This document shows positions 48,839 to 59,489 of a stretch of DNA of 64,000 bases, piece after piece (within the stretch, counting starts at the first letter, position 1; each line of letters starts with the position of its first letter). The DNA is from Linanthus parryae. Taxonomy: Eukaryota > Streptophyta > Magnoliopsida > Ericales > Polemoniaceae. Below the pieces are notes generated by a model. The model was not told the DNA's origin. It did no database searches and saw nothing but the letters and a program-made list of their open reading frames with translations. A program made the translations under genes and the position numbers. Location: positions 68,742,991-68,806,990 of the forward strand of contig JALGPY010000003.1 in NCBI GenBank assembly GCA_023055425.1, given 5' to 3'.

Positions 48839-51800
48839 TCACCACTCTTCCCGGTCAACATTCAAAGCATACTTAGAGATCTTATCAGCCGTTCGGTTCG
48901 CGTTCCTTCCCACAAAACACCATTGAAGCTCTGCGAAAGCTTCTTTCCTCTGTTGACTCCGACTGAGGGCTTTTGCAACCGATCTTCTCTCGCGTACACC
49001 AAGATCTCCCTCTTGGGCTTGAGCAATCAGTATCTTCGCATCCCCTTCAACTCTCAATCTATTGATTTTCATCTCTTCAGCGAGCTTGAGTCCTTGGTTT
49101 AGCGCCTGGGCTTCAAATTCTTTTTCTCCTGCCCCCCATCCGATCGGAATTTCACTCGCAGCCACGAGCTCTCCGTGATGTCCCCGGATAACCTCTCCGG
49201 CCCCTGCTTTCGTAGCTCGATATGACCATGCACCGTCAAAATTGAGAGTGAACCAGTCTGGGGGAGGGGGTTTCCATTGATTGGAAATGGCTGAGAGGCT
49301 TTCGTCCGGCTTGGCATAGTTCTCTAGATCTGAAATCTGGGTGTGGGCTTGGTCCAGGAGAAGCTCATCTGGGGAGGTTTGACCTTCAAACCGCGCTCTG
49401 TTTCGATGGGTCTAAAGAACCCATAATCCGATGCTGAGTTTGGTTTGATCGATCTTTGATCCATTCTCAAACAGGTATTTAACTGACCCTTCTATACTCT
49501 GTTCTTCTAAAACTTGATCCAGAAAGTATTTCCAAAAATTTTCCGCAGTTTGGCATTGGTTGAAGATGTGATTCGCAGTCTCTTCATGATATCCACTGAT
49601 CTTGCAAGTATTGTCAATATCATTGATCCCTCTTCTTCGGAGATTAGTTACAGTTGGAATAATTTTGTGAAAAACTCTCCAACTTAAGAATAAAATTTTC
49701 CTGGGGATCCTTAATTTCCAGAGTTTGTTCAACCATTTGTGTGTCGAGGCCTGTGATGATGAGATTGGATTTTGGTTTAGATGGTTCACCTGTCTTGCCA
49801 GAGTGTAGCCCGATTTGACTGTGTATTGACCTGATTCTTCAAGTTGCCAAAGCCTAGAATCGCTTGTTTGTTGATTTGGGATTGAGATTCTCAGTATTTC
49901 CTGCACATCCACTTCCCATAGATCTCTCCTGGGTTTTGTTACATCCCAGCTGCGAGTTTCATTGTCAATATAGTCACTAACTTTATGATCTCCTCCTACA
50001 GGTAGTGGAGTGATGACTTTAAGTCGACCTTCTCTCGGTAGCCACGGGTCCGAGAACAAATTGATAGTCTGACCACTCCCTAATTGCTTGAAAGCTCCTT
50101 TCTCCAATAGTCTCCTGCCATAGATGATGCTTCTCCACGCAAAAGATGGTTGGCTGCCTACTTTTGCGTCGAAGAAATTCTCCGTATGAAAATATTTGGC
50201 CTTGATAATCCTGGCTGTTAAGCTGCTAGGGTTTTGAATTAATCTCCAACATTGTTTTGCTAGCAAAGTTTGGTTGAAATCCTCTATATCACGAAAGCCA
50301 ATACCTCCTTGTTCCCTGGTGAGTTTCATCCTTTCCCATTCGATCCAGCTGATTCCCCTACTTGTGTTATTTCCCCCAGAAGAATTGACGCATAATTTGC
50401 TCAATTCTTTGACAGGTGTGGACTGGAAGTTGGAAGCAGCCCTTGGCAAAAGAAGGTATTGCTTGGACTATGGATTTTAGCAGCACTTCTTTCCCGGCTG
50501 GAGTTAAGTACTTCTCTTTCCATCCTTTTACTTTGCTCAGTACTTTGTCGAGAATGAACTTGAAAGTGATCTTTTTGTTCTTGCCCACGGTCGCAGGGAG
50601 GCCGAGATACCGTTCATGTTCATTGACTTCCAGGACTCCGCACAGATTGCTCAAGGCCTGCTTATCTACATCAGACATGTTAGAAGAAAACGTGGCTGCA
50701 GATTTATTGAAATTAATCTTTTTGCCAGAGGCCACTTCATAACATGTAATTATTTTTAATAATTTAAGTAGATCAGTAGAGGTAGCGCGGGTAAAGAAGA
50801 TACTGTCGTCTGCGAAGAAAAGATGGGACACTACTGGTCCGCTTCTAGAGGCCTTGACACCTCGAAGAGACTTGTTAGCCACTGCTTCTTCTATGCTTCT
50901 CGAGAGACTTTCACTGCAAAGCAAGAAGAGATACGGGGATAGCGGAAAGCCTTGTCGAAGACCCCTCTGAGGTACGATATCTCCCACCACTTCTCCATTT
51001 AGTACAAAAGAGTAGCGGACTGATTGTATACACTTCAAAATTCTCGTCACAAACCTGCTACCAAAGCCCATCTTCACCATAGTAGCTTGTAAAAAGCTCC
51101 ATTCTACTCGATCGTAGGCCTTTGACATATCGACCTTGAGAGCTACCTGGCCACTTTTCCCTTTCACCCTAGTTTTAATTGAGTGGATGACCTCAAACGC
51201 AGCTAATATATTATCTGTTATTTGACGGCCTGGGACGAAAGCACTTTGTGACTCCCCAATAAATCCCGCTAGACCAGTCTTAAGGCGATTTGCAATTGCC
51301 TTAGCAATTATTTTATACACAACCGTGCAAAGACTAATTGGACGATATTCACCCGCTTCTTGAGGCTGTTTGACTTTGGGTATTAGGGCAATTAATGTCC
51401 TGTTAAGGTCATTGAGCTGCCCTTCACCATTCAGAACCTCTAAGCAGTATTTAGTCACATCGTGTCCGACAATTCGCCAATATTTTTGATAAAATAATGG
51501 GGGAAACCTGTCAATACCTGGAGCTTTGATTGGGTGCATGCCCTTTAATGCTTCTTCGATCTCCTGTGCCGTAAAGTCTTCTTCTAACTAGCTGTTAAAA
51601 TCTTCCGTTACTAGTGTCGGCATACTAGCTAGGGCAGCCTCCATATCCAGCTGACTAGGATTGCTAGACGCAAAAATTGTAGAAAAATGCTTTGTTAAAA
51701 CTTGTTTGACTTCTTTACTCTCTTCTTTCCACAACCCATTTTCATCTTTTATACCCACAATGGTGTTTCTCATTCGGCGTTGCGACGCTTTTCGATGAAA

Positions 51801-52867
51801 GTAAGACGTATTTCTGTCACCTTCACGTAACCACAGTGCTCTACTTCTTTGCCGCCACAACTCTTCCTCTAAACTTAGAGCTTGATTAAGCTCCTCTTGC
51901 AAACGTCGAAAGACCTCTCGGCTAGCAGCGGTTGGGTGCTGAACCCAACAAGAGGCTAGCTTGTCTTTTAATTTCCGTACTTTTTGTCGCAAGTTACCGA
52001 ACTCTTTCCTGTCCCACCTTCTTAGTTTCGTGGAGAGCTCATCGAGCTTCTGTTTCACGTTTCTGTCGGAGTTTGTCCAAGACCCTTACACTTGTGAAAG
52101 GCAGCTTGGGTGCTTTATCCAGATTGACTCAAATAGAAATCTTTTCCGAACACTTCCAATATTTCTAGGTGAGAAATTTACCACTAGGGCAAGATGATCC
52201 GAATTTTCAATAAATTGGTGAGATACTTGGGTACCTGGAAACTTGTCCCTCCATTCGTTTGTAACTAGCATGCGATCAAGTCGTTCTTTAATGTGTCCTT
52301 CGTCCGTCTGATTATTCGACCATGTGAACAGGCAGCCAATAAAACCGATGTCTCGCAAATCACAATTGTTGATTGCTTGAATAAAAGGTTCAATTTGACT
52401 GAATCTTACCGCACGGCCTCCTTCTTTTTCAGAACTTGACGTAATTGCATTAAAATCCCCAATCACACACCAAGGGGTATGTGGAGCTGGCTTGATCTTG
52501 TCTAACAGTTCCCAGGAGCTACTTCTTTGGCTAGCACTGGGATCACATAAGACCCAGTGAATAACCAATCCTGCGAGTTGTCTTCCTTGCATATCCAACC
52601 TTTGATGAAGAATCTGTTGTACCTTACTAACTCAAAATTAACATTGTTCGACCATAATAGGGATATTCCCCCACTGCGGCCTATACTCCCATAGTGCAAC
52701 CCATTCTGAAACCCTAGCTTGCGTTGAATAACCTCCATCTGTCTCGTATCTAATCTAGTCTCCATGAGAAAGACTAGATCGGGAACTACTCTCTTCACTT
52801 CGTCACGAAGAGATAGGAACCTGCTTGTGTTCCCGAGTCCACGCACGTTCCAACTTAGGAGAATCAT
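48839..52867 (-). pseudogene. LINE ORF2: endonuclease, RT, zf-RVT, RNase H
   Basis: Starts MILLSWNVRGLGN. Endonuclease region about 52867-52090 (FLMETRLD, GGISLLW, GDFNA); RT about 51540-50750 (YRPISLCTVVYK, DMSKAYDRVEW, FFADDSIFF); zf-RVT near 49830-49500; RNase H of the RVT_3 type about 49240-48850 (FDGAW, VEGDA, NRTAD). Damage: frameshifts near 52550 and 50420, and stops at 52086-52088, 51588-51590 and 49412-49414. The RNase H is a feature of a subset of plant L1 elements (family knowledge). Confidence 0.9.
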
Positions 52868-54280
52868 TGGTCCTGGCGGTGCAGCGCTGCGGTCACCGCC
52901 AATGAATCTGCTGAGGGGTTAGAGGCATCCTTCGCCTGTTCTTGCAACTCAAGATCTGCTGTGTTGGTTAAGGGGATTATGTTCATGTCGAGTTGTCGCC
53001 CCTTCTTCCCACTCGACACATCCAGGCTCTTGTGAGCCACTGGGCTGAAAACAGTATATGAACTCTTCCTCTTCCCCACTCCTGTTTCCTCCAGACTTGC
53101 ATCCTTCGACTTGTTCCGAACTTGTTCTTTGAGATTTGCTGATTTGGTTCTAGTATCCCCTTTGTTCAGAGCTCTTACTCTGTCCAGTACAGTGGTGCCT
53201 CCTGTCTGCCCCGTTGCTACTTCTAAACTTGAGTTCCCACTGTGATCTTGGCCGACTCGTGCTTTAGTATAAGCCATAATGGCTTTATCAAGTCCGAAGA
53301 GGTCGTCTCTAATGGCGTGTTCTAGGTTGTTTTGTGCAACTTCGGAGGCTTCTTGTCCTTCTGTTACTGTGGCTGCATGATCTTTCGGATCTCCAAGATC
53401 ATGAGCTTGTTCTTCGAAAACTGCGTTATCAATAACTGTGATTGCTGTGTTGCCCCCTTCAATCGTATCGGTAACCATGTCATCGCCCTCTGGGTTCTTC
53501 CCATCTGGTTGTCCATCTTCTTGAGCAGATTCTTTATTATTCGTCTTCACCTTAGGATGGCAGAGTAGCCATGACCCATACCCTGCTTCAGAGCAGTCTT
53601 GTACATCACGTGGGACTGCTTCACAATCAGATCCGACATGATCAATGCACCCGCACCATTCGCAGATGGATGGGAGTCGCTCATACTTGAAAATCAAGCC
53701 AGATTAGTTTCTCCCTTCCTTGAATATGGACACCTCTAGGCAGGGGTTCTCTGACTGGGAAGAGACCTCTTACTCGTATGAAGTTAACTCCGTCTTCACT
53801 GTCTATCTGTTTAGATGCTGTAACTGCCTCCCCTACCAGATTAATAATCTTCATACCTGTCTCCGCCTTCATAACTTGGATGGGGATGTTGCTGATCTGG
53901 ACCCAGATATCAATTGAATTGAATGAGACCCCGTAGAGAGGATCACCAAGATTCCAGGGTTTCAGAAGTAGTATTTTCCCATTGAAGACCCACGGTCCCC
54001 CTGACGCTACTCAGTCCAAGCTTGATTGATCTGGGAATGCATACAAATACGTATTAAAATCAAGCTCTATAATGTTAACTTCGTTACCTCTATTCCAGAT
54101 TCTCCGCAACATGTTCCTCATACTTCTACTATTGATTGCTTCCTCTGACATGAAAGTGCCGATTAAACAGTGCTGGAAATCCTTCTCCCCTTCCTTCCAG
54201 TAGTCCTCATCCAAGATCAGTAACTGCTGTTCCTTTGCCGTGTATTCCGACGATGCTTTTCCGGTGGTTCCCGCCGCCAT
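52864..54280 (-). pseudogene. LINE ORF1: DUF4283-type nucleic-acid binding protein
   Basis: ATG 54280 (MAAGTTGKASSEY). The N-terminal part matches the DUF4283 pattern of plant LINE ORF1 (CLIGTFMSEEAINSRSMRN, then WVFNGKILLLKPW). A zf-CCHC_4-type knuckle (KYERLPSICEWCGCIDHVGSDC) is near 53690. The C-terminus is polar and low-complexity. There is a stop at 54011-54013 and a single-base shift near 53690, where one extra T in a short run breaks the frame. The final TGA overlaps the ORF2 ATG as ATGA. Confidence 0.85.
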
Positions 54281-54384
54281 GGGAATCGTCTAGGGTTTCA
54301 CGCCGTTTGGAACTAGGGTTCTAGAAATTCGGAGCTCGATTTTCATTCATAGCACTTCTAATAATTAGACCAATCTTAGGGATT

Positions 54385-54608
54385 ATTACAACTTTAAGCA
54401 TGCGTAATACTATTTTGGAAATATAAATTGTATATCCTAATAAATTAATTATTCGACCGTTTGCCTTGCATAATTACCATGTCCCATTCACAATAATTGC
54501 TCAAATTTCTCATAATGATCTTCCTTTAATGTTTTCTCGTTCAATTGAGACCTTTCAAAAAGTATCAATCACCTTAGTAATTATAATGCACATTTAATAC
54601 ATAAATAA
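54385..54608. other. AT-rich intergenic sequence
   Basis: Nothing supportable is seen. Confidence 0.4.
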
Positions 54609-54610
54609 TA

Positions 54611-54870
54611 CTACCTCTGTTTCTTCTTTTTCAGCTTACTTCACTTTTTGACACTATTCACAGGATCACTTTGATCCGGTGATTTGGTTAGTAAAAAGAT
54701 ACACGAATTTTGTAATTTTAGCATGATCTTGTAAAATAAACTTTACTCTATAACACTATGAAAAAATTGTTAAAAAATTACATTGTTTTGCTATTTTAAT
54801 CACCGAGTTAAAGTGACCCAATTACGGATAAAAAAGTCAACCGCCATTAAAAGAGAAGAAACAGAGGCAG
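54611..54870. mobile_element. Stowaway-type MITE, copy 1 (260 bp)
   Basis: Inverted ends CTACCTCTGTTTCTTCTTTT and, reversed, CTGCCTCTGTTTCTTCTCTT, with TA at 54609-54610 and 54871-54872. The body is a long imperfect hairpin with a TCACTTTGATCCGGTGATTT arm and its complement. No ORF. Confidence 0.85.
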
Positions 54871-54872
54871 TA

Positions 54873-55370
54873 ATAATTAATTAACCTATAAATGGGGCCA
54901 TTTTAAATTTTCAAGATTTAGGCAATTGCCTAACTTGCCTACGGCAAGGGCCGGTCCTGTTTGATGTTTTCCTTGCTCGGCCGTCGCTTCGCCCCTTCGC
55001 CCGATTGCTAGCATTGAATCATACGCATGAAAGTAAAACAATTAATGAAATGTAATAAATATGATTTAATATATGATTCTCCTGCTCTTTGGACTTGGCA
55101 ATTATTGGACAAAAAAAAAGAAAAAATAAAAGACTTGGCAATTAAGGTAATATGACTACCAATAAATTAAGCCGACTTGCTCCAGTGCACGTAGAATTCC
55201 TCTGGTTGCTCTCTCCACGTAGTGAGCAATTCGCAGGTTGTTCATCATCGGACATTGAATCATAGGAGACTGAATGACTTTGTTCACTAGAAGTCATTAA
55301 TCACCTTAGTTTTCTATCAACTTGCATAATCTTTGATTATATTATCTCCACTTGATCTATTAATGACTTA
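54873..55370. other. AT-rich intergenic sequence
   Basis: No gene or clear repeat boundary. A GGCAAGGGCCGGTCCTG stretch near 54943 is more GC-rich than its surroundings. Confidence 0.4.
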
Positions 55371-55807
55371 GGGTGAGTTTGGTAGAATGGTTTTTGGTGG
55401 AAAAACTGGTTTTAAGATTGTGATAAAATTTTTTAGGTTTTTTAGAGATTCTAGTTAAACCAGTGAGTTTGGTGATGGTTTTTAATCTACATTAAAAATT
55501 AGATAAATGTGTTTGGTAGTGGTTTTTAAACTAGAATCAGTAGATCAAATGACAAATATATCCTCCACTTGAATTTTCTTTACATATTCACCAAGAATAA
55601 ATTAAAAATTAAAGATTTCATGAAAGTTAACAAATTGAAGAACAAATTAACGGTATTGTAGCATCCAAAAAATAAGAATTTTCGTACTTGGATTTAACAA
55701 AAAATTAACGATTTCATGAAATTTCGATCACGCCAAAATTCAAGACTTTTTAATTCATGAAATAGAATTATGAGCATAAAGTGGGATGAGAAACTATTAC
55801 TACAGCA

Positions 55808-56350
55808 CTACCTCTGTTTTGTCATTATTCACTGAGTCACTTTGCCCCGGTGATTTGATTAGCAAAATGATACAAGAAATTGGTGATTTTTGCATGGGGT
55901 TGTAGAGTACAGTTCACTCTACAACACCATGAAAAATTACCTAAAAATTATATCGTTTTGCTATATAAATCACCGAGTCAAAGTGATGCAACTACGGGTA
56001 AAAGAGTCAAACCATGACATTTTTGAAGAAATATAGGGTGAGTTTGGTATAACTTATTTGCAACTTAAGTTGTCTTATAAGTTTATGCCAAAAAAGTTCA
56101 TGAAAAAAAAGATGAAGAAAAAAGATATACGTGTTTAGTGTAAAAGCTGTTAAGTCCAAAAGTTCAAGAAAAGATTCAAAAACCCAACTTTTTCTTAAGT
56201 TCATTTTTACACTACGAACTTATAAGTCCAAATTCAAAAGTTCAGCTTATAAGTTGTATACCAAACACTGCTTATAAGTTGTCTTCAACTTATAATCCAG
56301 AACTGACTTATAAGCTGCTTATAAGTCATACCAAACCCCCCCATAGGTGG
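55808..56350. mobile_element. Stowaway-type MITE, copy 2, split by another MITE
   Basis: CTACCTCTGTTTTGTC at the left, then a body similar to copy 1 (GGTGATTTGATTAGCAAAATGATAC, CACCGAGTCAAAGTGA in pieces). The right end GAAGAAATA...GGTGG is interrupted by 56036-56342. The left TA is not clear. Confidence 0.65.
56036..56342. mobile_element. Innermost MITE (307 bp)
   Basis: Ends GGGTGAGTTTGGTATAACTT and, reversed, GGGGGGGTTTGGTATGACTT, with 3-bp ATA at 56033-56035 and 56343-56345. The body is rich in CTTATAAGT repeats. Tourist-like by terminus; the superfamily is uncertain because the duplication is not TTA/TAA. Confidence 0.65.
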
Positions 56351-56645
56351 TACATAACTCTGGTAAAAGAATGACCTAGGTTAATTTTGGAAACATAAAG
56401 AAAGTGTGAGGGGCAATATAGGGTTAGCTGATACCACTAACAGAAAAAATCTAATTTTCCATGCCAAAAGTTGAAAAAAACCAGTTTAAGAACTGGTTTT
56501 TAAACCACTCTAAACAAACACTATAAATAAACTATTTGGTGGAAAAACCAAAAACCAAAATAAACCAATTTATCAAACGGACCCTTAGTTTCTACGAGTT
56601 GCATATTCAAAGTCAACCATGCGGACACCATGTAATGTATAAAGA

Positions 56646-56999
56646 TGATATGGGACAACCGTGTCATTATCATTTCGAATATTAGTTATTTAATATTAGT
56701 CGTTAATTAATTACTTAATTTATTTATTTGTTTATTTATTTTATTGCGTTGGTAGTTAACATGTTAGATTTTATTTTCGGTTCTTTCTTGGCCCATAGAA
56801 CTAAACCGCATAAGTTTATGTTTGCATTATTTAAACACTTGTAGTCTTTAGTTTATTTTTTATCGAATGAATTGAAAAGTGAATTTTATTTATTCGGTCA
56901 ATCAATTAGTTTGCCAGAACAGCGGCGTAGGCTAAAAACTACATGCAGTTTTGTCGACTTTCACAAAAATCGTCACAACCCGATACCAATTCGGTATCA
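56646..56999 (+). repeat. 5' LTR of short LTR element
   Basis: Starts TGATATGGGACAACC and ends TTCGGTATCA; it has a TTTATTTATT tract that is expanded in the other LTR (58124-58172). Confidence 0.85.
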
Positions 57000-57044
57000 A
57001 ATTGGTGCTTTCATTGAATCTCGTCATTCAACTGGCGATGTCAG

Positions 57045-57960
57045 CAATGAAGAACTCATCAGCAATTTAGGGAGATCTTGGCGCAAAATTACTGGCCGCA
57101 ATCTGTGACCTGCAAACCAATATGGGCGATCGAATCGCCGCCCGAGAAGCACGTCACCAGCAGTCGGATTTACCCTCTATAGAAGCACGACTGGCGGCTT
57201 TGGAGACCAGCCCTATTGCAGCCATTGAAGCTCCAACTGGGACACCACATGCCCTCGAAGCAAGAACCCCGGATTACCACGGTGGAGGCCACCCACGCGA
57301 CCATTCAAGTCTTCATCGCAGCCATTGAGGGCCGCTTGCCCCAGCTGTTGCAGGACCAACAACAGCAGAAGGAGGGCACGACGTTGGCCCTGCTCTAGAC
57401 GAACCCGCCTCCAGCCTCGCAGACCCACATCGAGAACGAACCATATCAGTTCAACTTGGGCACTGCCGTTACAGAACCAGGATGCTCAATTCCTGCCACT
57501 CGACCTGCAACTCGAGCAATCCGACAACCTTGTCCTGTTCAGGTCGCACGACCTCCCCAATCTAGTCTGCCAACATCATTTCCAATAGCAGCTTCCCTTG
57601 ACCCCCATCGCCAGGCAGTCCCCGCCAATTTCGCCCGCAATGTCACGAATGGAGCAGGCGATCACCGCCATCACTGGCTTCGGCCCACTGCTTCAGGGCT
57701 TCCTCACCAAGAGCCCGCGGCCTTCTTCGCCGCCATTGATGAGGGTGATTTTGATGCAGACAACCCGCGACCTAGATCTGGATTTTATCAGAATGACAGA
57801 CATCACCCAGTTTACCATGGGTGAACCCGACCCAATAACCTGAACCTGTGGGCTGCGCACAAGACCACTCCCCCGGCACGGAACCGTGCCGAATTCAGGC
57901 CGCAACATCACCGGCTCGATTTCGACGACGAGTACAGTGACACCGGGTGGTTAACGCATA
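57045..57960 (+). pseudogene. gag-like remnant of short LTR element
   Basis: Overlapping frames (57122-57328, 57456-57824) give a polar, Ala/Gln/Arg/Pro-rich product beginning MGDRIAAREARHQQSD, resembling the N-terminal part of a Ty3 gag. No knuckle or protease is found. Frame breaks make it non-functional. The gag assignment is by position and composition only. Confidence 0.4.
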
Positions 57961-58073
57961 CGAATTGTCGCGGGCCTCCTGACCCGCCAATTTATGGGCA
58001 CGCGACACTTACCGCAGTCGGTCGAATGCCACGATCCGGCTTGAGGAGAAGGCAATTTTCAACCGCAGTGAGT

Positions 58074-58130
58074 TGATACTGGACAACTGTATCATTATCG
58101 TTATGAATATTAGCTATTTAGTAATAGTAT

Positions 58131-58169
<39 letters not shown>

Positions 58170-58426
58170 TTTTATTGCATTGGTAGTTAACGGGCTAGGT
58201 TTTCTTCGGTTGTTTCCTAGCCCATAGGAGTGAACTGCCTAATTCTAGGTTAGCATTATCTAAACACTTGTAGTCTTAAGTTTATTTTATATCGAATGAA
58301 TTGAAAAGTGAATTTCTTTATTCGGTCAATTAGTTAGTTTACTAGAACAGCTCCGTAGGCTAATACTTACGTGGAGTTTTGTCGATTTTGGAAAAATTGT
58401 CACAACCCGATACAAATTCAGTATCA
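58074..58426 (+). repeat. 3' LTR of short LTR element
   Basis: TGATACTGGACAACTG to TTCAGTATCA, collinear with 56646-56999. It includes an expanded (TTTA)n tract at about 58124-58172. The tract upstream (GAGGAGAAGG, ~58055) is a poor polypurine tract. Confidence 0.85.
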
Positions 58427-58431
58427 AAAGA

Positions 58432-58730
58432 TTCCTTTCAGAGACCTGTTAGTGACTTAGTTTCTACAAGTTGCGTATACGACTACGAAAACATACCCGC
58501 GTATGCTCTGGTTGAGCCCTTCTCATTCGCATCGACCATTACTGGTTATTCGACGGTCTGGAGAGTTAATTTTTACATTTAATTCATCATAGCTTAGAAT
58601 TTTGACATAGTGAATTTGTTTTTTATGGTCGATATGGGACCGAAACATTGGGCTTGTTTGGATGAAAGTAAGTAGAGAGGAAAGAAAAGGTCAAAAGATT
58701 GAGATAATCGGTCTATCCTCTCCAAACAAA
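58432..58730. other. Intergenic sequence
   Basis: TTAGTTTCTACAAGTTGCGTAT near 58460 echoes TTAGTTTCTACGAGTTGCATAT near 56585, suggesting a local duplication. No gene is seen. Confidence 0.4.
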
Positions 58731-58734
58731 CCAA

Positions 58735-58827
58735 AAAATCGGATTTCCGCCAAAAAAATCCGGAATTCCGGCTTGAAATCCGGATTTCCGGATTTTCGGC
58801 CGGATTTTTGGAATTTTGGGCAGAAAT

Positions 58828-58861
<34 letters not shown>

Positions 58862-58870
58862 CTTTTTTTT
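58735..58870 (+). repeat. TCCGGA-rich cluster followed by T-run
   Basis: Several overlapping TCCGG/CCGGA words (AATCCGGAATTCCGG, AATCCGGATTTCCGG, GGCCGGATTTTTGG) followed by about 30 T residues. It looks like a short simple or palindromic repeat. Function unknown. Confidence 0.6.
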
Positions 58871-58916
58871 GCAAAATACCGACTTCTTAAGGTAAATTTT
58901 GGTTTTTTTCTTACAC

Positions 58917-59040
58917 AAATGTGTGTTATCATAGTGGTAAAGTGTTTGAATGCCCTACATGAGGTCCCAAGTTCCAAATCTCACAATCTCAAAAAATTAA
59001 TTTTTTTAAAAGTTAATTTTTTCAAAAATTAACTTTTTTT
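58917..59040 (+). mobile_element. Probable tRNA-derived SINE fragment
   Basis: TATCATAGTGGTAAAGTG is A-box-like and AAGTTCCAAATCTC is B-box-like at tRNA-like spacing, followed by an A/T-rich tail with inverted TTAATTTTT/AAAAATTAA words. No target duplication was found. Confidence 0.4.
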
Positions 59041-59489
59041 TTAATCCATAATATATAATAATCTATCTCATCTAAACACTACATATTAAATGAGTTTTTG
59101 TGCTCAACCTCTCACTTATTTCAGCTCGTCCTAACAACCCCATTGTGGTGAAATATAAGGAGTGAGAGATAGATATAGTGATAGAGCTTAACAGCTGGTA
59201 GAAGCATTCTGTCAACTATCATATTTTCCATACAATCGATATCGAATTTTGAAGAGGCAAGAAACAAGGACCACAGATTTTCTTACCAATTAGGAAGGTT
59301 CACCGTCCAAAACAATGGAACAGTAGCTAACAACTTAAAGTGGGAGACGCACGAATTATATTGTGCGGGGCCTATATCATATCACAATGTACAAATGTAG
59401 AATATTCTTATTTTGGCGGGGTCTAGTCTTAAATTATTTGAAAATGTAGTATCATTCTATCCCACATTTTTTTGCACCATTTCAACTTT

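Larger units (their letters stand above)
48725..54368 (-). mobile_element. Full-length but mutated L1-type LINE
   Basis: About 5.64 kb with 16-bp target duplications ACCAATCTTAGGGATT (48711-48726 and 54369-54384; the last bases overlap the tail) and an A-tail, seen as a T-run at 48725-48738. It has a 5' leader of 88 nt, ORF1 from 54280, ORF2 from 52867 with endonuclease, RT, zf-RVT and C-terminal RNase H, and a short 3' UTR. The whole 5' end is present, which is unusual because LINE copies are commonly truncated. Confidence 0.92.
55371..56584. mobile_element. Tourist/PIF-Harbinger-type MITE, with nested insertions
   Basis: Left end GGGTGAGTTTGGTAGAAT and reversed right end GGGTCCGTTTGATAAATT, flanked by TTA at 55368-55370 and 56585-56587. 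This fits the GGGT..GTTTG terminus and 3-bp duplication of Tourist elements. The inner ends share GGTTTTTGGTGGAAAAAC. About 540 bp of its length is a later Stowaway-type insertion. Confidence 0.75.
56646..58426 (+). mobile_element. Short non-autonomous LTR element (1.78 kb)
   Basis: LTRs 56646-56999 (354 bp) and 58074-58426 (353 bp) each start TGATA and end GTATCA. Target duplications AAAGA are at 56641-56645 and 58427-58431. ATTGGTGCTTTCATTGAATC follows the left LTR as a primer-site-like sequence. The 1.07-kb interior lacks pol. The LTRs are clearly diverged, so this is an old copy. Confidence 0.85.

Noticed and set aside
58594..58977. Lys/Phe-rich ORFs around 58800-58870
   Set aside because: They are translations of the T-run.
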